From assembly GCA_013177795.1 (NCBI GenBank), contig JABLXY010000003.1, forward strand, positions 475,244 through 539,243: DNA of 64,000 nt, in the 5' to 3' direction. The notes below the pieces were generated by a model, which worked only from the letters and a program-made list of their open reading frames with translations, was not told where the DNA came from and ran no database searches. Positions 56,793 through 64,000 of this stretch are shown here, one piece after another (within the stretch, counting starts at the first letter, position 1; every line of letters starts with the position of its first letter). The DNA comes from Syntrophaceae bacterium. Its GTDB lineage: Bacteria > Desulfobacterota > Syntrophia > Syntrophales > UBA2192. Both the position numbers and the translations under genes were made by a program.

Positions 56793-57810
56793 ACGCCTTC
56801 TTGGCGTTCTTGCTCCGGTACAGGCGCTCGTCGGCCTTCTTCAGCAGGGCGGCGGCGTCGGCCAGCCCGGCGTCGGCCGTGGTGGCGATGCCGCAGCTCA
56901 CCGAGACGGGGATCACGTGCCCCCCGTGGGCCAGGTGCGTGGAGAGGAAGAAGGTCTGCAGGCGGTCGACGAAGCGGTACGCCCGGTCGGCGCCCGTGTT
57001 CGGCAGGATGACAACGAACTCGTCCCCGGCGAACCGGGCGACCACGTCGCTCTGGCGGCTCATGGCGACGAGACGGCCGCCCACCCACTTGAGCACCTCG
57101 TCGCCCGTGTCGTGGCCGTAGCGGTCGTTGATGTCCTTGAACCGGTCGATGTCGAGGAACACGACGGCGAGGTCCGTCCCGTAGCGCCGCGCCCGGTCGA
57201 ACTCCCGGCGCAGGACCTGCTCCATCACCCGCCGGTTCAGCAGGTCCGTCAGGGGGTCCCGGAAGGCCAGCATGGCGAGCTTCTCGTGGGCCATCACGTT
57301 GGCCAGGCAGATGGAGACCTTCACGGCGAGCTGCCTGAGCAGGCTCGTCTCCATCCCCGGGGCGTAGCGCTCGGGCGATTCGTCCCCCAGGTTGAGGCTC
57401 CCGATGGCCCTGCCCTCGTAGGTGAGGGGCACGACGGCCAGCGATCCCGGCGGGAGGCGGGTCCCCTCCGGCATCAGGGGCGCAAAGCGCCCCAGGCTCT
57501 CGTTGGCCAGGATGGGCGCGGCGCCGTCCCCGACGATTTCCCTGAAGGTCCCCGCGTCGACCACCTTGAGCCTCTCCTCGAAGGTGCCTCCCGGGGTCAT
57601 GCGGTCCAGGAGCCGCCACACGTCGTTGTCCTCCGTCATGGCGATCCAGACGCGGGGGACGCTGAACTTGTCGCGGATCTCGGTGAGGAGTTTCTCGAAG
57701 AGATCGCGGAAGTTGTGGATCGTGAGGATGCTCGTCTCGATCTCGAAGAACTTGCGGGCGACCTCCTCGTTGCGGCAGATGACCTGCAGAATCTCCTTCA
57801 CGTCGTTCAT
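56791..57810 (-). CDS. GAF (DUF484-like)-GGDEF diguanylate cyclase
   Basis: 339 residues. The N-terminal region (about 1-170) looks like a DUF484/GAF domain (LQVICRNEEVARKFFEIETSILTIHNFRDLFEKL, then PLTYEGRAIGSLNLGDESPERY). The GGDEF domain (about 175-335) has DPLTDLLNRRVMEQV, metal-binding DIDRFKDIND and active loop RFAGDEF, an accepted AGDEF variant. The RxxD inhibitory site (RQSD) is at the right spacing, so product inhibition is likely. It has its own promoter (57853-57881), so it is separate from the etf operon upstream. Confidence 0.9.
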   Translation of the reverse strand: MNDVKEILQVICRNEEVARKFFEIETSILTIHNFRDLFEKLLTEIRDKFSVPRVWIAMTEDNDVWRLLDRMTPGGTFEERLKVVDAGTFREIVGDGAAPILANESLGRFAPLMPEGTRLPPGSLAVVPLTYEGRAIGSLNLGDESPERYAPGMETSLLRQLAVKVSICLANVMAHEKLAMLAFRDPLTDLLNRRVMEQVLRREFDRARRYGTDLAVVFLDIDRFKDINDRYGHDTGDEVLKWVGGRLVAMSRQSDVVARFAGDEFVVILPNTGADRAYRFVDRLQTFFLSTHLAHGGHVIPVSVSCGIATTADAGLADAAALLKKADERLYRSKNAKKA

Positions 57811-57852
57811 GGAAGACCCTGATCCTCCCCGGGCGGGTTTTCTGTGCGGGCA

Positions 57853-57881
57853 TGCATACTCGATCGCGCCGCCGATGACAA
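57853..57881 (-). promoter_or_regulatory. Promoter of the GAF-GGDEF gene
   Basis: On the minus strand: -35 TTGTCA (57881-57876), 17-base spacer, -10 TATGCA (57858-57853), about 43 bases before the start codon. Confidence 0.7.
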
Positions 57882-57902
57882 TGAAAAAGTTCGCCCGCCC
57901 GC

Positions 57903-57933
57903 AAAAAAGCCCCCTGCCGGACGGGCAGGGGGC
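57903..57933 (-). terminator. Intrinsic terminator of the fixC-etfA operon
   Basis: On the minus strand a perfect 10-bp stem GCCCCCTGCC/GGCAGGGGGC, 5-base loop and six T, 22 bases after the etfA stop. Confidence 0.95.
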
Positions 57934-57954
57934 CTTGCGTTGCGTGGCGGAAGA

Positions 57955-58902
57955 CTACTTCCTGAGCGCCTCGAGAATCTTCGGCACCACGTCGTAGAGA
58001 TCGCCCACGATCCCGAAGTCGGAAAGCGCGAAGATGGGCGCGTTCTCGTCCTTGTTGACGGCGCAGACGACCTTTGCGCCGCGCACGCCCGTCATGTGCT
58101 GCACCTGGCCCGAGACGCCGAGCCCGACGTAGAGCTCCGGCTTGACCTGCACGCCCGAGAGCCCGATGCAGAGATCCTCGGGGAGCCAGTGCAGCTCCTC
58201 CGTGACGGGGCGCGTTGCGCCGAGCTCGCCGCCCAGCGCGTCGGCCAGCTCCCGGGCGAGCGCGAGGTCTTCCCTCTTGTCGAACCCGCGGCCGGCGCAG
58301 ACGATGACCCGGGCCTCGGTGATGTCCTTCGCCACCTTCTCCTTCGGCTTGCGCTCCACGATCTTGACTGCCGACGGGGGCGGGGCGGGCAGCTCCCGCG
58401 TCCTGCCCTGCCTCCCCTCCTGGGGCGCGGCGGGCTCGACACTGCGCGGGGGGACCGTGACGATGACGGGCTTGGCCGGGGCGGCGAGTTTCTGGATCGC
58501 GGCGCCCCCGTAGGCGAGGCGCTCCATGACGAGCGATCCCGACCCCCTGTCGAAGGCCAGTGACGTGCAGGCGCTGCAGAGCCCCGCACCGAGCCGCGCG
58601 GCCAGGCGGGCCGCCGTCTCCTTTCCCCGCGCCGTGGCGCTGAAGAGAACCAGGTCGGGTGATCCTCCCCGGGCCTCCTGCTCGATGACGGGCAGGTGGG
58701 CCCCAAAGGGCTCCCCGGGGGCGAGGTCGGCCAGCACGAGGACCTCGTCGGCCCCGCGGGCGATACATTCCCCGGGCGTCGCCGACCCCCTCGGGACGAC
58801 GGCCGTCACCGCCGCCCCCAAGTCGGGGGCCAATGACCGGGCGGCACCCAGCAGCTCGTGGGCCTGTTCCCTTGTCTCCGCTACGACCCAGACACCCGGC
58901 AT
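57955..58902 (-). CDS. etfA: Electron transfer flavoprotein alpha subunit
   Basis: 315 residues. The C-terminal FAD-binding domain (about 190-315) has VCAGRGFDKREDLALARELADALG, GLSGVQVKPELYVGLGVSGQVQHMTG and VVCAVNKDENAPIFALSDFGIVGD, all classical. With EtfB it carries electrons between acyl-CoA dehydrogenase and a quinone or ferredoxin partner. It is the last gene of fixC-fixX-acd-etfB-etfA on the minus strand; 10 bases separate it from etfB. A perfect terminator follows. Confidence 0.95.
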   Translation of the reverse strand: MPGVWVVAETREQAHELLGAARSLAPDLGAAVTAVVPRGSATPGECIARGADEVLVLADLAPGEPFGAHLPVIEQEARGGSPDLVLFSATARGKETAARLAARLGAGLCSACTSLAFDRGSGSLVMERLAYGGAAIQKLAAPAKPVIVTVPPRSVEPAAPQEGRQGRTRELPAPPPSAVKIVERKPKEKVAKDITEARVIVCAGRGFDKREDLALARELADALGGELGATRPVTEELHWLPEDLCIGLSGVQVKPELYVGLGVSGQVQHMTGVRGAKVVCAVNKDENAPIFALSDFGIVGDLYDVVPKILEALRK

Positions 58903-58912
58903 ATCCCCTCCC

Positions 58913-59683
58913 TCACTTGATCAAGCCGCTCTTGCGCAGCGAGTCGACGAAACGGGCGATCCCGGCCGCATCGGCCGCCAGCTTCTCGCCCGTGCGTTCC
59001 ATGCTCGACGCCGTCATCGCCTCGGTCTTCAGCGCCCCCTCGAAGCGGCCGGTCAGCTCCTCTCTCCTGACGGCGGTCACCGGCTTCTTGCCGGCCATCA
59101 GCGTGTCCTTGACGCCCGGGATCCGGGGCGTGTTGATGTCGGGCAGCACCGTGACGAGCGCCGGCAGCGGCGCCTCGACAACCTCGATGCCGTCCTCGAC
59201 GCGCCTCTCGGCACGGAGCACGCCGCCTTCGAGAGAGAGCTTCTGGACGAAGCAGACGCAGGGGATGCCGAGAAGCTCGGCCAGCCTCGGCCCCACCTGC
59301 TGGGCGTAGAGGTCGCTCGAGCCCTCGCCGCAGGTAATCAGGTCGTACTGCGGGATGCGCGTGCGGATGACCTCGGCGAGGATCGCCGCCGTCTGCGAGG
59401 GCTCCAGGTCCCGGAAGGACGGGTCGGAGACGAAGAAGGCCTGGTCCATCCCGCGGGAAAGCCCGTCCTTGACGCCCTTTGCGGATTCGGGCACACCGAC
59501 GGTCACGCCGATCACGCTGCCGCCGCCTCCCGCATCGCGCAGGCGGACGGCCTCCTCGATGGCGTTGCGGTCGTACTCCCCGATCTTGTAGTCCACCGAC
59601 GAGAAATCCAGCGCACCGCCGGGGCCGCGGCGGATGTAGGCCTCGTCGATGACCCATTTGAAGCAGGCCACGATGGTCGGCAT
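58913..59683 (-). CDS. etfB: Electron transfer flavoprotein beta subunit
   Basis: 256 residues. The start MPTIVACFKWVIDEAYIRR and DYKIGEYDRNAIEEAVRLRD are ETF-beta marks; LITCGEGSSDLYAQQVGPRLAELLG and PLPALVTVLPDINTPRIPGVKDTLMAGKKPV form the nucleotide-binding part. In bifurcating (FixA-type) beta subunits this site holds a second FAD instead of AMP. The FixC and FixX genes in the same operon fit that type, but the flavin-versus-AMP residue was not resolved by eye. A heptad-repeat region lies between it and acd. Confidence 0.94.
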   Translation of the reverse strand: MPTIVACFKWVIDEAYIRRGPGGALDFSSVDYKIGEYDRNAIEEAVRLRDAGGGGSVIGVTVGVPESAKGVKDGLSRGMDQAFFVSDPSFRDLEPSQTAAILAEVIRTRIPQYDLITCGEGSSDLYAQQVGPRLAELLGIPCVCFVQKLSLEGGVLRAERRVEDGIEVVEAPLPALVTVLPDINTPRIPGVKDTLMAGKKPVTAVRREELTGRFEGALKTEAMTASSMERTGEKLAADAAGIARFVDSLRKSGLIK

Positions 59684-59703
59684 GACAACACTCCTCAAGT
59701 GCC

Positions 59704-59798
59704 GTGCAGGCATCAGGCACCAGGCATCAGGCACCCGGTGTTTGGAAGTGAACGCTTCCTTTGACCCTGACGCCCAACGCCCAATGCCTCGAGCCTGT
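59704..59798. repeat. Heptanucleotide repeats as two arms between acd and etfB
   Basis: Left arm GTGCAGG, CATCAGG, CACCAGG, CATCAGG, CACCCGG (59704-59738). Right arm CCCTGAC, GCCCAAC, GCCCAAT, GCCTCGA, GCCTGTC (from 59765). A large intercistronic hairpin is possible inside the operon, between two genes that should be made in similar amounts. Confidence 0.8.
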
Positions 59799-59799
59799 C

Positions 59800-60939
59800 C
59801 TATCTCAACACGTTGCCCGAGATCACCATCCGCTGGGCCTCCGAGGTGCCCTCGTAGATCTCGAGGATCTTGGCGTCGCGCATCAGCCGCTCCACCTTGG
59901 CGCCCTTGATGTAGCCGTAGCCGCCGTGGATCTGGACGGCCTTGGTCGTGTGGTGCATGGCCTTCTCGGCGGCGAAGAGCTTCGCCATCGAGGCCTCCTT
60001 GGTGAAGGGCAGCTTGTTGTCCTTGAGCCAGGCGGCATAGTAGGTCAGGAAGCGCGCGGCCTGCAGGTCCGTGGCCATGTCGGCGATCATCCACGCGATG
60101 GCCTGGTGGCGCGCGATGGGGCTTCCCATCTGGACGCGCTGCTTGGCGTACTGGATGGACTCGTCGAGGGCGGCCTGGAGGATGCCCACCCCCTGGGCGG
60201 CGATGCCCACGCGGCCGTGGTCGAAGGCGACCCCGGCGTTGGCCATGCCGGCGCCCTCGGCGCCCAGCAGGTTCGCCGCGGGCACGCGGCAGTCCTTGAA
60301 GACGACCTCCGAGGTCTGGGAGGAGCGCAGGCCCATCTTGTGGAAGTGCTCGCCCGGCTTGAGCCCCGGCGTCCCCTTGGGGATGATGAAGGAGCTCATC
60401 CCCTTGCGGCCCGCCGCCTTGTCGGTCCAGCAGAAGACGAGGTACGTGTCGGCCAGCGGCCCGTTGGAGATGAAGGTCTTCGTGCCGTTGAGGACGTAGG
60501 CGTCGCCGTCCTTGACCGCCGTCGTCGTGGCCGCCATGACGTCCGTGCCCGCCCCGGGCTCGGTGAGGACGAAGGCGCCCAGGTGCTGGCCCGTTGCCAG
60601 CGGCACGAGGTACTTCTTCTTCTGCTCCTCGCTGCCCAGGAGGTTGATCAGCATGCAGGCGATGCCCACATGGATCGAGACGGTGAACCCCGTCGAGGAG
60701 CACGAGCGCGAGAGCTCCTCCACGACGATGGCGTGGGTGAGGTAATCGGCGCCGGAGCCGCCGTACTGCGTGGGGATCGGAATGCCCATCCAGCCGCCCT
60801 CGGCGAGCTTCTTGAAGAGATCGGCGGGGTGGGCTTCCTTCTCGTCGATCTCCGCGGCGATGGGCTCCACGTTCTTCACGCAGAATTCACGGATGTTCTT
60901 GCGGATGAGTTCCTGTTCCTCGGTCAGCTTGAAGTTCAT
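59800..60939 (-). CDS. acd: Acyl-CoA dehydrogenase (short/medium-chain type)
   Basis: 379 residues. Signature 1 is AFVLTEPGAGTDV; FISNGPLADTYLVF binds FAD; IHGGYGYIKG and the catalytic base in LEIYEGTSEAQR (Glu of YEGT) are present. The substrate length cannot be fixed, though the TEPGAGTD and YEGTSE forms fit short-chain (butyryl-like) enzymes. It lies upstream of etfB and etfA, its direct electron acceptors, and downstream of fixX. In syntrophic fatty-acid oxidisers such sets handle the butyryl-CoA oxidation step; this is inferred. Confidence 0.95.
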   Translation of the reverse strand: MNFKLTEEQELIRKNIREFCVKNVEPIAAEIDEKEAHPADLFKKLAEGGWMGIPIPTQYGGSGADYLTHAIVVEELSRSCSSTGFTVSIHVGIACMLINLLGSEEQKKKYLVPLATGQHLGAFVLTEPGAGTDVMAATTTAVKDGDAYVLNGTKTFISNGPLADTYLVFCWTDKAAGRKGMSSFIIPKGTPGLKPGEHFHKMGLRSSQTSEVVFKDCRVPAANLLGAEGAGMANAGVAFDHGRVGIAAQGVGILQAALDESIQYAKQRVQMGSPIARHQAIAWMIADMATDLQAARFLTYYAAWLKDNKLPFTKEASMAKLFAAEKAMHHTTKAVQIHGGYGYIKGAKVERLMRDAKILEIYEGTSEAQRMVISGNVLR

Positions 60940-60980
60940 CGTCCTCTCCCTCCTTCTGGCTCGCAGGCCAAAGCCTGCTC

Positions 60981-61237
60981 CAATTTTGAGTTTTCAATTT
61001 TGAGTGATGAAAACGATTGCCTGCGGATTCCGGACGTGCCGCCCTGAATCCGGTCAGGCGAAAAGCGTCGCGTATCTCATGACACCGGCAACGACATACC
61101 GCAGTCGCGTCATTCCTGTGCAGGCAGGAATCCAAGACAAGACTGGATTCCGGGCCAGACCCGGAATGACAAGATGATGATGTTCAGCCAGTGAAGCAAT
61201 CATTCAAAACTCAACACTCAAAATTCTAAACTTGTTC
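60981..61237. repeat. Heptad arms enclosing a dispersed palindromic element
   Basis: The 299-base gap between acd and fixX. The left heptad arm is CAATTTT, GAGTTTT, CAATTTT, GAGTGAT (60981-61008). The right arm is TTCAAAA, CTCAACA, CTCAAAA, TTCTAAA, CTTGTTC (61203-61237). Between them lies the 62-base element at 61109-61170. No gene is seen. Confidence 0.75.
61109..61170. repeat. dRS3-like palindromic intergenic repeat
   Basis: 62 bases with 8-base perfect ends GTCATTCC and GGAATGAC. Inside are CAGGCAGGAATCC and GGATTCCGGGCC arms. It resembles the widespread GTCATTCC...GGAATGAC intergenic repeats of Proteobacteria. Confidence 0.75.
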
Positions 61238-61238
61238 C

Positions 61239-61514
61239 TTATCCAAAGCGGAACTGCACCCCGGCGCCGCCCTCCGGGTAGCCCCACTCGAGCACCGCCG
61301 TGCCGCAGGCGATGCGGCAGGTGCCGCACTCGAGGCAGCCGTCGATGCTCAGCGTGAAGACCCCGTCGGCGCCCTCCGCGTAGAGGCCCGCCGGGCAGGC
61401 CCTCACGGCCGCCTTGAGCCGCGGGTCGCGCTCCATGCCCGGCCGGATCCGGATGTGGGGCGAGGGCAGCGGCTTGAAGACGTTGAGGCCCAGCTTGGCT
61501 TTGAGGTCGCTCAT
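61239..61514 (-). CDS. fixX: FixX-like ferredoxin
   Basis: 91 residues, the FixX size. Cluster ligands are visible in CLECGTCRIAC and the paired ACPAGLY cysteine, giving one 4Fe-4S cluster. It forms a complex with FixC. The ATG overlaps the TGA of fixC (ATGA), so the two are coupled. An in-frame start 13 codons upstream is inside fixC and not preferred. Confidence 0.93.
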   Translation of the reverse strand: MSDLKAKLGLNVFKPLPSPHIRIRPGMERDPRLKAAVRACPAGLYAEGADGVFTLSIDGCLECGTCRIACGTAVLEWGYPEGGAGVQFRFG

Positions 61515-62797
61515 ATCTTCGTGACCTCCTTCGCGTCGAGGAGGATGGTCCACAGCTCGCTGAGCGGCAGGTGCTTGCGCAGCGTCGTGAAGACGGGTGA
61601 CTTGGGCCCCGCGGGGACGGCGTAGAGATCGCGCATCAGGTTGCCGATCAGCTCCGGGTAGTGGCCGAAGAGGTGCGGGTTCGCAAGCACCCGCTGCGCG
61701 TCCTTGAAGGTCTTGAAATCGTGCAAGACGAAGCTGTCCTCCAGGGACGCCTGGTACGAGGCAAGCGCCGCTGCGTCATATCGCCCCGCTTTTCTCGCCT
61801 CGATGACGGCCTTGGCCGCATAGTGCCCCGAGGCCAGGGCGTATTCCATGCCGCGCACGGTGAACCCGAGGTTCAGGGCGAAGCCCGCCGAGTCCCCCGC
61901 CGCGAGGATGCCGTCGCCGACGAGGCGGGCAAGCGACCGGTAGCCGCCCTCCGGGATCACGTGCGCGCCGTACTCCACGGTCTGCCCCCCGCGCACGAGG
62001 GGAGCGATCTCCGGCCTCGCCTTGAAGGCCTCGAAAAGCGATGGCGCGTCGCCCGCGGCTTCCTCCTTTGCAAGGTCCTCGATGGAGACGACCAGGCCCA
62101 GGCTCACGCTGTCGGCGTTGGTGTACAGGAAGCCGCCGCCGAAGAGGCCCTTCGTGATGTCGCCGGCGTACAGGTGCGCCGCCCCCTCGCCGTCGCCCAC
62201 GCCGAAGCGGTCGTTGATGACGGCGGGGTCGAGCCGGATCACCTCCTTGATGCCCACGGCGTAGTCGTGCGGCCGCCCGGGCGGCCGCAGGCCGGCCTTC
62301 TCCGGGATGAGGGAGAGCACCCCGTCGCAGGCGATGATCGCGTCGGCGCGGAGCTCGTCGCCCCCGGCGACGACGCCGCAGACCCTGCCGTTCTCCCTGA
62401 CGAGGTCCGTCACGAGGGTCTTGGCGAGGATCATCCCGCCCCTCTCCTCGACGCGCTCGGCAAACCAGCGGTCGAATTTCGAGCGGAGGACACTGTAGCT
62501 CTGGGGCCTGTCGGCCCGCAGCTCGCTGCCGGTGTAGTGGAAGGTGAAGGAGCGGTTGCGGGCCATGAGCGTGGCCCCCTCGCGGACGATGGCCCGCTCG
62601 AGGGGGGCCCCATCCCAGAGGCCGGGGAAGAGGTCGCGGACGGGGTTCAGGTAGAGGCGGCCGCCGGAGACGTTCTTGGCGCCGGGGTAGTCGCCGCGCT
62701 CGAGGACGACGGCCTCGACGCCCTCGCCGGCCAGCGTCCACGCCGCCGCCAGCCCGGCCAGCCCCGCACCCACGATGATGACGTCGAACTTCTCCAT
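61511..62797 (-). CDS. fixC: FixC-like electron transfer flavoprotein:quinone oxidoreductase
   Basis: 428 residues, flavoprotein. FAD motif VIIVGAGLAGLAAAWTLA at the start, then YPGAKNVSGGRLY, ADAIIACDGVLS, GDGILAAGDSAGFALNLGFTVRGMEYALASG (second FAD motif) and a C-terminal cap. With FixX it passes ETF electrons to quinone; in FixABCX complexes ETF bifurcates to ferredoxin and quinone. First gene of the minus-strand operon. The start METK-like MEKFDVIIVGAG has GGGGGAG about 7 bases upstream. Confidence 0.94.
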   Translation of the reverse strand: MEKFDVIIVGAGLAGLAAAWTLAGEGVEAVVLERGDYPGAKNVSGGRLYLNPVRDLFPGLWDGAPLERAIVREGATLMARNRSFTFHYTGSELRADRPQSYSVLRSKFDRWFAERVEERGGMILAKTLVTDLVRENGRVCGVVAGGDELRADAIIACDGVLSLIPEKAGLRPPGRPHDYAVGIKEVIRLDPAVINDRFGVGDGEGAAHLYAGDITKGLFGGGFLYTNADSVSLGLVVSIEDLAKEEAAGDAPSLFEAFKARPEIAPLVRGGQTVEYGAHVIPEGGYRSLARLVGDGILAAGDSAGFALNLGFTVRGMEYALASGHYAAKAVIEARKAGRYDAAALASYQASLEDSFVLHDFKTFKDAQRVLANPHLFGHYPELIGNLMRDLYAVPAGPKSPVFTTLRKHLPLSELWTILLDAKEVTKI

Positions 62798-63035
62798 CGC
62801 ATCTCCCCCTTGAACCCTGCTGCGATGAACGCTACTGACATACCCTTTTTCCGAAGGAAGTTCAACCCTAAAGCACGAAATTGCCTGATGATTCCGCGCG
62901 GTATGCTTCTTGCAAAAATATCCGGCACCTCAGGCGCACGAGCCTGAAAGACAAGGTTTTTTTCTGGGCGCGGGCCATACCCGGCGCGGCAAAGCGTCAA
63001 TTTTCGGATGTCGCCCCCATAGAAAGGAAAAGGCC

Positions 63036-63317
63036 GTGGATGCCAAGAATCCCATCGCCAACCCCCTGGTCGTCCTGCGAGAGGAGTTCGACGACTGGGC
63101 GATCCTCTTCGACCCCGACACAGGCAACGCCTTCGGCCTGAACCCCACGGGCGTCTTCATCTGGAAGCTCCTCGACGGGAAGCACGACGCCGACGCCATC
63201 GTCGGCAGGCTCCGCGAGGAGGCCGACGACGTCCCCGACGAGGCCGCAGAACATACCCGGCAGTTCATTGCGGCCCTGGAGCAGCAGGGTCTTGTCGGCT
63301 ATGAGGTTCAACCGTGA
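63036..63317 (+). CDS. PqqD-like RiPP recognition protein (ScmD-like)
   Basis: 93 residues from a GTG start (ribosome binding site GGAAAAGG about 4 bases upstream). The winged-helix PqqD fold is seen in VLREEFDDWAILFDPDTGNAFGLNPTGVFIWKLLDG and ADAIVGRLREEADD, FIAALEQQGLVG. PqqD-like proteins bind the leader of a ribosomally made peptide and bring it to a radical SAM enzyme. It is followed 49 bases on by a radical SAM gene. The pair resembles ScmD and ScmE of the SynChlorMet cassette. No confident precursor gene is visible upstream; it may lie past the right edge or be unrecognised here. Confidence 0.8.
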   Translation: MDAKNPIANPLVVLREEFDDWAILFDPDTGNAFGLNPTGVFIWKLLDGKHDADAIVGRLREEADDVPDEAAEHTRQFIAALEQQGLVGYEVQP

Positions 63318-63366
63318 GAAGCGGATATTCCATCATTCCATTGCTCCAGGAGCCCGGGGTGTCCTT

Positions 63367-64000
63367 ATGCGCCTGATGCGCACCCCGAAAAAGATCGACA
63401 TCGACATCACGAACCGCTGCAACCTGCGGTGCCGCTACTGCTACCACTACGAGAGTGCAGGCGACGCAGGCGGCGACCTCCCGGCATCGGAATGGCTCCG
63501 GTTCTTCGAGGAGCTGGGCCGCTGCGCGGTCACGGAGGTGACGTTGGCCGGGGGCGAGCCCTTCATCCGGGAGGACTTGAAGGAGATCATCGGGGGGATC
63601 GTCCGTAACCGGATGCGATTCCAGATCCTGAGCAACGGAACGCTGATCGACGACGACATGGCGGACTTCCTCGTCTCGACGAAGCGCTGCAACTACGTCC
63701 AGGTCTCCATTGACGGCTCCATGCCGGAGAGCCACGACGCCATGCGGGGCAGGGGGAGTTTCGCGAAGGCCATGCAGGGCCTCCTGACCCTTCGGCGCCG
63801 CGGAGTGTGCACTGCGGTGCGCGTGACCATTCACCGCAGGAACGTCCGCGACCTCGAGGCCATTGCGAAGCTTCTCCTCGAAGATATCGGCCTCGGCTCG
63901 TTCGGGACCAATGCAGCGGGCGCGATGGGCCTGTGCCGGAAAAACGCCGAGATGGTCCAGCTCACGACGGAGGAGCGCGTACTCGCCATGGAGACGCTCC
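63367..64000 (+). CDS. Radical SAM/SPASM-type peptide-modifying enzyme (ScmE-like), partial
   Basis: The first 211 codons; the gene runs off the right edge. CX3CX2C cluster motif ITNRCNLRCRYCYHY near residue 20, the SAM-binding TLAGGEPFIREDLKEI, then SNGTLIDDDMADFLVSTKRCNYVQVSIDGSMPESHDAMRGRG. It closely resembles ScmE of the SynChlorMet radical SAM cassette known from Syntrophobacter, Chlorobium and Methanospirillum; that identification is from memory of the family and should be checked. Any SPASM domain is outside the window. The ATG at 63367 has only a distant GGAG. Confidence 0.82.
   Translation, partial: MRLMRTPKKIDIDITNRCNLRCRYCYHYESAGDAGGDLPASEWLRFFEELGRCAVTEVTLAGGEPFIREDLKEIIGGIVRNRMRFQILSNGTLIDDDMADFLVSTKRCNYVQVSIDGSMPESHDAMRGRGSFAKAMQGLLTLRRRGVCTAVRVTIHRRNVRDLEAIAKLLLEDIGLGSFGTNAAGAMGLCRKNAEMVQLTTEERVLAMETL

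Noticed and set aside
62825-62947. 40-codon ORF upstream of the PqqD-like gene as a possible RiPP precursor
   Set aside because: No ribosome binding site, no leader/core pattern or repeated core residues, and it lies in the probable promoter region of fixC. Not supported.

Overview
The window reads as high-GC chromosomal DNA from a Gram-negative anaerobe or microaerophile. The outer-membrane context comes from MltG, a TolC-type channel, an Mce/Mla lipid-transport operon and several lipoproteins. A selB gene next to fdhD, an in-frame-UGA HesB-like selenoprotein, an ETF/acyl-CoA dehydrogenase operon with FixC and FixX, a citramalate route to isoleucine, cytochrome bd and a SynChlorMet-like radical SAM cassette together suggest Desulfobacterota (former Deltaproteobacteria; Syntrophia or Syntrophobacteria are the best guess). 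This placement is an inference from gene content. I see no rRNA, tRNA, CRISPR array or transposase.

Layout. 1-7.2 kb: mltG (partial), ruvX, selB, fdhD, a YhaM-like nuclease, yggS, maf and an SBF-type transporter. 7.4-15.7 kb: a signalling island with two hybrid histidine kinases, a free Hpt protein, a diguanylate cyclase and an RsbU/RsbW/RsbV-like partner-switching module. 15.9-22.9 kb: an exporter made of a membrane fusion protein, two ATPases, two ABC-2 permeases, a TolC-like channel and a lipoprotein. 23.0-24.9 kb: a secreted papain-like protease with a probable C-terminal sorting region. 24.9-30.0 kb: promoter, Ile-rich leader peptide and terminator ahead of cimA, followed by leuC, leuD and a leuB-like gene. 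30.1-33.6 kb: mlaE, an ATPase-like protein that has lost its catalytic motifs, mlaD and a TPR lipoprotein. 33.6-39.8 kb: a PfkB kinase, an ADP-ribosylglycohydrolase, a flavoprotein, a DNA-ligase-like protein without its catalytic lysine, and its partner nuclease. 40.0-48.3 kb: cspA, a cNMP-binding protein, an ABC-F ATPase, the HesB-like selenoprotein, a radical SAM protein with an apparent AUC start, a kinase-receiver hybrid and a PilZ protein. 48.5-51.6 kb: cydAB plus a cytochrome-b5-like membrane protein. 51.7-57.8 kb: a Gld-type ABC system, coaE and a GAF-GGDEF protein. 57.9-62.8 kb: fixC-fixX-acd-etfB-etfA on the minus strand. 63.0-64.0 kb: the start of a PqqD-like/radical SAM cassette.

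Two repeat systems cut across these regions. One is a family of about 100-175 bp palindromic elements with three copies (about 681, 16992 and 26760). The other is a set of intergenic tracts built from imperfect 7-nt or 8-nt tandem units, often as facing inverted arms and often at gene ends, where they probably fold as hairpins. The most notable single observations are the isoleucine attenuator, the recoded HesB-like gene, the catalytically dead MlaF-like protein, the ligase lacking its nucleophile, and the heptad/octad repeat family.
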